Notes under the pieces: model-generated
Database searches by the model: none
Told to the model about the DNA's origin: nothing
The model's input: the letters and a program-made list of their open reading frames with translations, nothing else
Shown here: positions 53,822 through 64,000 of the stretch, one piece after another
Position numbering within the stretch: the stretch's first letter is position 1
Layout of the letters: every line of letters begins with the position of its first letter
Position numbers and translations under genes: made by a program
NCBI GenBank assembly: GCA_026413225.1
Contig: CM048554.1
Span: forward strand, 88,515,963-88,579,962
Reading direction: 5' to 3'
DNA: 64,000 bases
From: Otis tarda
Lineage: Eukaryota > Chordata > Aves > Otidiformes > Otididae

Positions 53822-56800
53822 GACACGGAGCCTTACATACGGATTACTATAGTGAGCAAGTAGAGGCACAGGAATATTTCACAACAATTACAGTTTTCCC
53901 ACAGATTTTATTTGGAAATTTAATATTTCAAAATATATGATTTGCTGTCAACTGAAGTAAGAAAAAAACCCAAACATGCAAATATCCATCAGATTTTCAG
54001 AATGTTCCCTCATTTGCAGTTAATAAATAGGGCTCTGTGACATTTTTCTTGACTGTTGCTGAAGTTGGTGTTAGTTAATACTGAAATTCTTACCACAATG
54101 GTAATGAAAGGTGTGGTTAAGTAAATACTTATCCAAAGTAATCTTCTGTAGTATGTTAGAATTATTATTCTGTGTTTCCTTGCATGTGCTGAGTTTTCTT
54201 CACTTTATTTTGACAGTACAGCTGTGGAAGAAATTGCAAATTTTTTATGTGCTTTCCTGAATCTTGTTGAAAAAAAGTGAAACTTGAATTTTGATAGATC
54301 AGATTATTTTATTCTAGTACAGACATTATCATTGTTACAAATAATGAATCAAAAGAGTAAGAGTCTCCAATGGTCTCTCTAATCAAACCTCAGTCAAAAC
54401 TTTATAATATTTAGTCCTATTATATTGCATCACACAAAGTTTGGTAGTATTTCTTGAGTAACTTGCTGTTTATAATGTGGTGAGAAGAGGAAGGAAGTAA
54501 TATAGAATAGTACTGTATTTATTTATTTTTATTTCAATAATAATAGTAAATGCTAATTATTCCTGTCTCAGTCTAACCATAGGTGCATATTCAGACTTTG
54601 CATTAATTTATGTGTGTTTGTGCACACAGATATGTCCATTACATCATACATAGAGTTAATATATCTGGGCTGTTAGAAAATTCCGTATTTTTACAGGACC
54701 CTGTCATGAGCAGAAAAGGTAAATTGTTACTGGATAGAGAGGCTTTTATTGCACAGAATATTCCATATTTTGGAAAACTGTATTTCATTTGGAAACCACA
54801 TTTCATGTTTTAATCTTGTTAAATGTGTCGATCTGCATGGTAGCTTGCATCTGACTTTTGTCTGTGCCCTTTTTCTCCATGTTTCTTTGCCTTCTGTCCG
54901 GGTGTATTCCGAGAGCTAGAATAAATTTTCACAGACTTTCTCTTTTTCCCAAATGTATCCAATGCGATGTATGCAGGCATGCTTACTGACAAGATGCATC
55001 AAGCGATGCTCATGGAGAGTAACAGATAACAACTGCAAGAAAAAAAAAGAAAAAGAAAAGGACATAAAAGCTTACTAGCCAAACAGTTGCTATCTTTAGT
55101 CTTAGGAAAGGAAAATGGCTCATTCTTCACTGTTGGCTTTTCTCCTTGAACCAGTAAAAGCTCAAAGTCCTGCTTAGGTAGACCTCAGCTTTGAGTGAAT
55201 GCCAAGGAAAACCAATGTTAGCAGTTAATGTTAACTGTTAGGTAGCCTTAGTAACGTTGAAAGAGAAGTCTTGCATAATGATTTTCTTGGAAGAAATAAT
55301 AAATTAATTTGCTGATGGCATGTTTTACACAATTATTTTCATTGTTTTTAATAGTGGATGTTGCAATATTTCAGAATTAACTTCTGCAATTAAAAATCTA
55401 AAACTCAAATTAATTTTTTACTGAATACTCAAATAATAAATTTCCTAATTTATGCTTCTAAGTATAAATATATCCTCAAAACTGCATACAGCTTTAGTCA
55501 AGAAGGTTTTTTACCCTCTGTGGCCTAAAACCCTTGACTGAAGTGACTGCAGCGTGCTGTTGAGATGGGATTCCAAGGAAGAAATCTTGAGAATCTAAAT
55601 TTACCCAAGACACTGAGCTTTCCAGTGTGTTTCAGTCTTCTAAAGAGTGTCTTCTGAACAATCTTTGTGTTTGTCTTCTATTTTTTCCGGTCTTCTGTAA
55701 TTTATTTTTTTTACTGCCTATTTCTTCTGTATCTTCTGCCTTACTATGTATTTCCTTAGTTGTCTTAAACCTACAGTAGAAGACTGTGTATAAAAGTCTC
55801 GTGCTTCCTAAGGGACACATTCATATTAAGAGAGCTGAAATACAAAACATTGCCTACCCCTTTTGTGAAGTAATTATGTACAAAGGGGAACAGCATTTCC
55901 CACCATATTTAGAGCTCTTAACTGTTTTGACTTATTTGCAAATGTAGATCATTTGCTATTCTTTACCATGATGTTCCCAGGGGAATGTATTACATCACCT
56001 CCCTTGTTTTTGTTCAGATGCTTTTCTCATATTTTCTTCGGCACAGCTCAGCAACTGTGAGTACCAGCAGTTTTACCAACAAAACTCAAATATAAATGGG
56101 TTTGGCTTTTAAGCATTTATTCTCTTTAAATATTTTTCTCAGTTTCATAATACAAACACTATCAACGTTTTGTTTAATGCCACATTCACTTGTAATGGCC
56201 TTCATTCTTTACTGTAATATTAGAAAGACATTCTGTGTTTACATTACTACTATTATAATGCTCGTCACCTTTTGCCCTAATATGAGGGTGAAAAATATAT
56301 TGATTTACATTTTCTTTCAGTAGCAAAAATACTTATAGTAATTTTAAATAAATAAAAAATACTCAACAGACCAAAGTCTTATTTGTTTTTTCACCAGGGG
56401 CTTACTGTTGTCATTGTACAACAAAAAGTTACTGCAATTTTTAAAACTCATCCAATTGTTCTAGTACAATTAAATTAAAGGAGACTTTCAGGTTTATATT
56501 ATCTTTTAAATACATATGTTGTATAAAATAATGTATTATTACATATTTCAGTGCCAGACTTACATCCACCATCATCCTCTATTGCCTCCACTTAAAGTCC
56601 TCTTATATTTTCACAAAATAATAGAGATTAGTGTTTGCAATCTTCTTGTAACCATCCAGCCTTTCTATGTTGCCTGTGTACTATGCCCAAATCTAGACTT
56701 TTCTAGTATATCCACTTAGGCGGCAATATTTTTCCCAATTCTCTTTTATCTTTCCCATACTTAAGATTCCATGGAATGGACAATTATAATCTTGTGTTTG

Positions 56801-59800
56801 AATTATTAGCCTTGAGAATCTGAGGTGCCATCACCAAACTAGGTAGGCTTAGAATGACTGAGAAAGAGAGACAGAGCTTGAGAGTTGTCTGAACGTGAGC
56901 TAATCATCCTAGGCTAATTTTATGAAGATGAGCAGATCCTTCTTCTCGTAGAGCAGCTGTTGCAAATTGGTCAGAAGAATTGTCTTTTAAAGCTATTGAT
57001 TTTTGTCTTTTGACTATAAAAAGAGCTTAGGATAGCTTAGATATTGACATATAAAGTATAGGTTCTTAAGTTAGATTATGTGAATACATACTCAGTTTGT
57101 ACTTCACTTGCTTCTCTCAGCATCTGACTTGTTGCTATGTGGCTCAGGAGGCTTCTACAGAGACTAAAGCTTGTTTTTGAACTTATGTCAACCTCTTCTT
57201 AAAAAAACTCTTTGTATATTTGAGAAATGCCATTCTACTGCTTAGCACGTGAGAAGACCTCAGGAATTGACTGTTACTTTTGATCCATTGTGATCCTTTA
57301 AACATTGCCATTTTTGCAAGGAGAATATGGTATTCTTTTTCTGAGACTGTTCATTTATTGTTATGAAATACAGTATTTATGAATATTTCTTTTCTGAAAT
57401 ATTCTATTTCATTAGACCGTGCAAAATGTGACTAAGCCAGGTGGTGCTTCAGATTTTCACATTTACCAAACAGGATATCAACAATGATTCTTAAGACCCG
57501 AGAGGTTGAAGAGGGGAGGGCTTTAGTGGAAAGAACATAAATGTTGACGCGGGATTTAAGTCTCAGTTCAGCTGACATTAGAAAGAATGAGCTGTGTATT
57601 GATGTTACTGGCAGTTGTGTCAGTCCATTTAATTTCTTCTTACTTCACTTTTCAGCACAACAGGATCTATAAAAGAGGGCAGAAATGAATATCTGGAAAT
57701 GCTTATTTTGGATAGCATGCATGAATATCTGTAGACCAAACGGATGGCAGACTTAGTTTCAAGATACCTTAGACATTTCCAACTCTTCATACTCAGAAGA
57801 CAGCAACAGATAGTGTTTGTTTTTGTTGGCTTCCATTCTTTCTGAAATAGTAACTGCTAGCTATCTGCCTCCTCAGCAATTTGTCAGGCAGTGGAGAAGA
57901 CAAGAGAGGGAATTGAGCCATAAATATAGCTGTTATCAGAAAAGAGGGGTTATGATGCATCATTTGTGTCTCCTTGGAGGTTGGCCTAGTGTCTGGGACA
58001 AAACATGTCACCTGTTGACCGTAAAAGTGCTCTTACAAATATTGGCCTTGCACTAGCAGGTCTACTTTGTGCACAGAACTACTTTTCCCTTTTTTCTTCT
58101 GGTGCTAGGACAGATATATAGTCAACAGCTGTGATGCCAGTGCTGAAATAATATCACCAGACTTGTTTAATAATTGCCAGTCACTCAAAGGGACATTGTT
58201 GATGTGACTTGTTTATGTAGGAAAAGGCCCAAACCATTTGGCTCTAGTAAAGAATATGGCTGAGTATCAGCACAGGAGGCAGAGATATCAGGGTCACAGA
58301 TACTTTGGTGAAGGACCATGTGGGAGTAGCTTATGGAAGTAAATGAAATAAATAGATCTAAGTTTCATGGAACTGAGGAGAGGCTGCAACAAATGATGGA
58401 GATTTATAGTTACATGTGAATGAAAAAAAAACCACCAAAACAATGTATCAGAAATATTGATATAGAAATGAGATGTACTGATAGCATAGAACAAGATTTT
58501 CGGTTCTGTAAATGGCATATCTGCTGATATGTTAAAATTATGTTTAATTAACTATGGGATGGACTTAAGACACACTGTGTGCTGTCAAAATGTGTGAGCT
58601 GAGTCCTAAACGATGTCGGATTCTTCAGGACTATTGTTTTCTCAATAGGCAAATGATTAAGTTTTTCAAGAAACGCCACTGGCACACAGACAACCATTTG
58701 TTTTTGGTTTTACTGTAGAAAAGAGTTATGCATCCTAAAATTGCATATGATGAAATATTGCTCCGAAACCATGGTTCTGAGCGTTTTCCAAGTTCCAACT
58801 CAAATTACAGGCATTTGTGGAATTGGCATCGTCCCTATCCCTGCAGACAGATGTTAACATTAGGAGAGTTCTCTGAGATTGTTAAACATAATGCAGAGTA
58901 TTTATCTGCTGTTTATTTTATTTTTTCTTAAAATACACACTGATTTAGGCTTCTCTAATCTCCTTACTAACTCTGCTGGATACAGTTCTGGCAGTGAGTC
59001 ATCTGATGCATGCTAGCCTGAATTAGTGCAGCAGTACCACTTCAGACATTTTGATGATGCTCTTTTATTACAAAATAATTTGCAACCTCCAGAGAAGAGA
59101 CAAAAAGTAGTATTCAATGAGAATGAAATAAGTATTCCTCAGACTAATGTTTTATGTCTAAGGAAGAGAGAAAAAATTGTAGGGAGAGGAGCAGACTGTT
59201 GTCTGAGCTCTTTTAGTGGGAAACTGCACTTTTCGGGGCTTGTGAAAATTGCCCATAATGGAGTTTTCTCATGGCTGGTTGTGAATTCTGGACTGGTGAC
59301 TCCTTCTAAGCAAGAAGCATGAGGAAAAGAAGAGTTAGAAAAGCTCTGGTGAACTTTACTTAAATTTATCTAGTGCCCTTCAAACAATAAATGAGGATAA
59401 AATAAAAATTTCAGCAAAGTTTTGTGCTGGCTGTCCCTACAAAACTTTCAAATATCTGTTGAGAGATGTAAAGTCAGCATTTTTAAGAGTTTTACAGCAA
59501 ACAACAAACGAAATTATTGAAGTGTGTTACTGTAGATATGTTGCTTGTCTCCACTTAGTGCTCATCTCTGGAATGCAGCTGCTTCTGTCTTCCACGCATA
59601 GTGACAGTGCCCTGTTTGTACAAAGCATGCCGTTATTTTCGGATTGGCACAAGTCACACAGAAAATGGATCATTCTATGCTCTTTCTTTCATATAAATAT
59701 AAGGAAATTCCAAGATTAGAAATTGTTTCGCCTCCCACTTCTTCCTGGCAATCAAGTGCCTTAGTAATGACCTGCTTGGCATAGCTGCTACTTGGTGTTG

Positions 59801-59900
59801 AAGTTAAATGTAGATTTAAAAGACAGACCTAATGCATCTATGTGGTGGTGGTACACAAGCATGGTACTAGGAAAATAACTATAAAAAAGGTCTTTTATAG

Positions 59901-60416
59901 ACTCATAGAATAGTTAAGGTTGGAAGGGACCTTTAAAGGTCATCTAGTCCAACCCCCCTGCAAGGAGCAGGGACATCTCCAACCAGATCAGGTTGCTCAG
60001 AGCCCCGTCCAACCTGGCCTTGAATGTTTCCAGGGATGTGGCATCTACCACCTCTCTGGGCAACCTGTTCCAGTGTTCCACCACCCTCATTGTAAAAAAT
60101 TTTTTCCTTATATCAAGTCTGAATCTGCTTCCCTCTATTTTAAAACCATTACCCCTTTTTCTTTCACAACAGGCCCTGCTGAAGAGTTTCTCCCCGTCTT
60201 TCCTATAGGCCCCCTTTAGGTACTGGAAGGCTGCTATAAGGTCTTCCTGGAGCCTTCTTTTCTCCAGGCTGAACAGCTCCAACTCTCTCATCCTGTGCTT
60301 GTAGGAGAGTTGTTCTGGCCCTCTGATTGTCTTCGTGGCCCTCCTCTGGACCTTCTCTGACTGGTCCATGTCCTTCTTATGTTGAGGGCTCCAGAGCTGG
60401 AGGCAGTATTCCATGC
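59901..60416 (-). mobile_element. CR1 LINE, 5'-truncated, with open ORF2 3' end
   Basis: Antisense to ME1. Read on minus it starts near 60416 with EYCLQLWSPQHKKDMDQSEK and runs through [54 protein letters not shown] and ARLDGALSNLI. This is the same CR1 ORF2 C-terminal region as the plus copy. Where that copy has TAG after SNLI, this one reads TGG, so the open frame runs on to 59944. The 3' end is AAGGTCCCTTCCAACCTTAAC and TATTCTATGAGT, with the terminal ATTCTATG repeats reduced to about one unit. By eye the two copies are roughly 85-90 percent alike. It is a dead fragment without endonuclease or a full reverse transcriptase. Confidence 0.95.
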
Positions 60417-62808
60417 AAGGGAATGAGTTTTACTTCCTAGGAGAGCCCTTCTGGTACCCATGACAAGGGAAGGAGGGATGCAGGCAAAACATGCCATATG
60501 AGAGTGCCAGAAGAATGGTGCCTGCTCAGCAAGCAGCCCGCCATCTGCCCGCAGCCATCACACACTGGGACCTTTATTCAGTGCCACATACATGCACCGG
60601 AAGCAGCCCACAGAATGTCCTTGGCACAGCCTGGCTTTGTGCAGTCTCTTCCTTGGGGACAGACTGTGGTAATTTCATAGTGTGTTACAAGTTTCCTTTA
60701 TGAAGCATTCTTTCCAGTCATTAGGGTGATATATTTTTTTTTTTTTTGGTTGTTGTTAAATTAAAGTTCACTGGAGCTGACAATTTTTCAGCTGGGTAAA
60801 GCTGTCTGCATGCGTGGGAAATAACTAAAATACAAGCAACAGGGTTCAGTGTGCAGTCAAAGTTACAACTGGTAATTCCTCTTCAGGTTAAGAAATTAGT
60901 AAGCTTCCTGAGAAGAAGGCAAGAAAAGGATGTAAAGGTCAAACTGGCAGATAAACAGTCTTATGAAAGGAAAGAACAAGTTGGATTGGATAAGTCAAGC
61001 CTGTCTTTAAGGAGAAATAACTGATAATGTCTAGTGTAGCTGTGCAAAACTGTAGGACCGCTACGAACATATGGATGAGAACATATTCTCTGTGTTTTTT
61101 AGCACAATCTTAAATTATTTTAAACATATTTTGAAATATTGTAACTTTTTTTCTGTTACATTCTGTTACATTACATTCTGTTTCATCAGAGTATTAATGA
61201 CTATTTATATTTTGAATTGTCTCAAAATTGCATAATATTCTTTGCTCTTATTCTTTTTCCACAGAAATTGTTTTCTTCAAGCAGTGATTTAAGATTGATG
61301 CCAGAAGAACACTGTGAATGTATTCTCTTTTAAATTCTTGACTCTTGTAGGTCTAGAATTTTGTCTGGACAGACAATGGACAGGTTTTTGGTGATGTTTT
61401 TAGGGTAACAGATGGGAAAATGTTAATTATAGTACAACTGCTGTCTGCAAACACAGTATCTTTGTCTCTCAAGTACTGGCAGACACTTGGGTTTGGCAAG
61501 TCTAGCACAGTCGGGCTGTGCTTTTTAAACTCATGTCCAATGTGTGGGGCTTTTCCTCCTTTATTTATACCTAGAATGACCCATTGTGATACACATTTTT
61601 TTTGGCCTTCTATTCTGGGATCTTTTGTGACTTGTGACATCCTTTCCTATGGGGTAGTCCCTGAAGGACACTGCGGTGCAAAGAGAGGTGATACTCTGTG
61701 TGCCAGTACCTGTCTGTTGGGGATGTCCAGATACAGTGCTAGCTGAGACTCCTGAAGATGAGATCTCCTCCTTTTAAGGAGAAGCAGAGGATAAGGCCCC
61801 TTTTTCCTTGTGCAAGAAATCCCTTGCAGTTTGCAAATGTATTGACAAAGGTCTAGTCTTTAAACAGGAGGGGTCATGATCTCTTACTAAGTATGTCTTG
61901 GGACCAATGCAGTTCAAAGAAAACATAATTTAAAAAAAATCTTTAGTTTTCTGGTTATGAAATTTATTTTTTGCAAAGTATTCTACACCCTCAAACCCAG
62001 TTAGCCTCAGTGTTTCTTGCAGCATTCAGCACATCCAAAATTCAGTAAGCATTTGGAAATATGGAATCTGTTACATGTTTTAAGGGCATCATCCTGATGT
62101 CAAAATAAGATTACTCAAAGAAAAAGAAGGCTTCCTAGTCTAATATAGATGGAAATCTTACACATCCTTCCTAATACCATAACAAACACTTTGCAGGTGT
62201 AAGCAGTTCTTGTAGGACAGAAAATTGAGAGTCAGCATATTAGTGCTTGCAAACAAAAAAATTTAAATGAACGCAGATTGATTACTGGGTAATTAGTATT
62301 GATAGAAGCTGAAGTTAAGTCCAAAACATTGACGTTGTTTCTGACTGGCTAACACTTTTATTGGAAAAAGTTTCACATTGAGTGAATTTCAGTCCTGGTG
62401 AACAAAAAAAAAAAGTTGGAAATCTCTGACTTTCCCGGAGAGCAGAAATTCCCCTCTGCTCACCAGCCCTTCCCCAACCTGTGAAAACTGAGACAAGAAG
62501 TTATTTACAGAAAGAATTTAGAGTGTATTAATGTAAGAAAATATTAACACTTGACAAAGCAGCAGCATTCCCTCAGTTTTCTTGGTAACTGTGTGCTCTG
62601 TTAGACCAATCATACTCTGAAATGTGTTTCATTTCTGGCATGTGGCATGTCTGTGTCCCAAAGCTTCTAATGTCCCCTACAAATGTAATTCTCCTTTAAT
62701 TTTATAACTAATGCAAATCATTTCCCATTGTAGAACTGGAGGGTTTTAACATTTCAATGGGATGAGGGAAAGCTGCTGCTCTGAAGCGTTACCATACACC
62801 AAACACTT

Positions 62809-62828
62809 GCGTCCAGAGCTCTGGACGC
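62809..62828. repeat. 20-bp perfect palindrome with CpG
   Basis: GCGTCCAGAG directly followed by CTCTGGACGC, a perfect two-fold symmetric sequence with no spacer, with a CpG near each end and a SacI-type GAGCTC core. It is not a simple repeat, so chance occurrence is unlikely in 64 kb (see findings). Confidence 0.93.
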
Positions 62829-63689
62829 TCTCTGCTGCCATCGTTGTGACTGGAAAGGCTCAATGTGTTGCAGTTCTTCACCTCCACTTTTCCATGAAGC
62901 TGTTCACTAAATCATGTATCTGTTCCAAAGAAACGTCCTGGTGCCAAGTTTGAGAACAGATGACATTTCAGCATGTTTGTTCTCAACTGATGAAATATAT
63001 AAGGGTGCAATTTTCTGTTTCTCACTGGCTTGGCTTTTGTAGCTAAATTAGAGCCAGGTGCACAGCTCAAGCCTTGCTTGGACTTTGATGGTTTGCTGAT
63101 CTCTTTACTGTAAGTGCGCACAAGTAAGATGGTATAAACGGCTTGCCTTTTTCTTAAAACCCTAAAGGTCATTACAGTTTTAATGCACTCAGGTGGTGCT
63201 TCAAAGAACCCTTTGTTATTTTACACAGCTAATTCTAAGTAGATCTACATGATATTTCCAGTACCAGAACCTCAAATAAGCCCTTTATTCCTGTAAAACC
63301 TTATTTCTGTTAAAGATTGAATGTTCCACATTGCTAAACCTGAATGTTTTAGAACTCTTTTTTTTTTTAGCCTTGGAGTGTGTGTGTCTAAAAATAAACT
63401 AGTGTCAACTTTCTCAGTATCGTTTAATACGCATAAAAAACCCACTAACCTGAAAAAAAAAAAGAGTTATGTTTTGAAGGAGATTCAATTTCCAAAAGAA
63501 CAAAACAAAGTTTAAGCTTTGACAACAAGCTGGGGAACAAAAGAAACCCAAGTCATTGAGGAAAAGTACCTAATCATCATGTCAGCTTGACATACTCGAT
63601 TGTAGGATGGAACTTTCTTTTTGGTAATCTGTTTTGAAAGCCATGAAATAGTCGATAGCAAATGTTAATCTCTCAAGATGTGTGAACCC

Positions 63690-64000
63690 TCTAAAAAAAA
63701 CAGCCACTGGGGACCCAGTTTGCATGGTGTTGACCTGAATAAGGGGATAATGTGCTTAAGCAGCTTATTCATTCTTCCGCACCCTTTGGAAAGGGAGCAG
63801 CTCCACAATGGTTTGCCACTCAGGGCTCAGACGTGACCACTGTTCTTTTCATTTGCTGAATGTTTCATTCTTTTGTCTCCGCCCTGGGTTTCTTCATACG
63901 TTGTTCCAAACAGGACTATAAAAGAACTTTTTGGGGCTATTTCTTGTCGAACTGTAACATTTGTGAAGCAGAATGCACTGAGCTGTAAAGGAATTTTAAA
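63690..64000. other. Low-repeat, motif-rich end of window; possible conserved element
   Basis: Balanced composition with few homopolymers. It includes a TATA-like ACTATAAAAG at about 63913-63922 and CCGCCCTGGG upstream of it. There is no recognisable exon, and no open frame follows the TATA-like box. It could be a conserved element or an unrelated chance arrangement. Confidence 0.2.

Noticed and set aside
58728-58931. Acceptor-like TTTTACTGTAG followed by a 67-codon frame
   Set aside because: Translation does not match the next ME1 segment or any known domain; pseudo-acceptors are common in T-rich introns.
59026-59322. 98-codon plus frame as a possible extra ME1 exon
   Set aside because: The peptide has no malic-enzyme wording (expected next: LLKDPLYIGLR), and there is no suitable acceptor/donor pair.
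59993-60208. Plus-strand 71-codon frame, and the similar minus frame at 53174-53389
   Set aside because: Both are antisense shadows of the CR1 ORF2 fragments, and their similarity to each other only reflects CR1 homology.
63913-63922. ACTATAAAAG as a TATA-box promoter
   Set aside because: TATA-like words are frequent in AT-rich introns. No initiator, open frame or exon-like sequence follows before the window ends.

Overview
The window is an internal piece of one large vertebrate gene, almost certainly from a bird. Four short plus-strand exons with canonical AG/GT borders and compatible reading phases join into 174 uninterrupted codons. Their product is the N-terminal part of cytosolic NADP-dependent malic enzyme (ME1). 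The avian origin rests on CR1 LINE fragments with the bird-type 3' end (ATTCTATG repeats, GGTTGGAAGG) and on protein wording that matches avian ME1 much better than ME2 or ME3. The species cannot be fixed. From memory, at least one residue differs from chicken (LTFRRPR instead of LAFRRPR).

Layout: 1-11572 is intron 1 (the start codon and promoter lie upstream, outside the window); 11573-11706 is exon 2; 11707-19063 intron 2; 19064-19213 exon 3; 19214-43582 intron 3 (about 24.4 kb); 43583-43658 exon 4; 43659-44829 intron 4 (about 1.2 kb); 44830-44991 exon 5; 44992-64000 the beginning of intron 5. Exon numbers assume one upstream coding exon of 15 codons. That offset puts the catalytic residues at the numbers published for pigeon malic enzyme (Tyr91, Arg144, Lys162). 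The metal-binding acidic residues, the rest of the NADP domain and the C-terminus are encoded downstream of the window.

More than 99 percent of the window is intron. The introns are AT-rich and hold seven recognisable CR1 fragments (two with a clean, open 3' end of ORF2), a TA microsatellite, homopolymer runs, several short tandem duplications and a few striking inverted repeats. A few patches are richer in G+C or CpG than their surroundings and may be constrained or regulatory, or may be older mobile-element remnants. No tRNA, rRNA, CRISPR array, operon or bacterial-type system is visible. Many open frames of 60-160 codons exist in the introns, but apart from the CR1 frames and the exon 5 frame none shows recognisable protein content.

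I did not find a new biological system. The observations most worth checking are a 15-bp perfect hairpin inside a direct repeat (53762-53821), which looks like a template-switch mutation; a 20-bp perfect palindrome (62809-62828); inverted CR1 copies that could pair in the pre-mRNA; and a few candidate conserved intronic elements.
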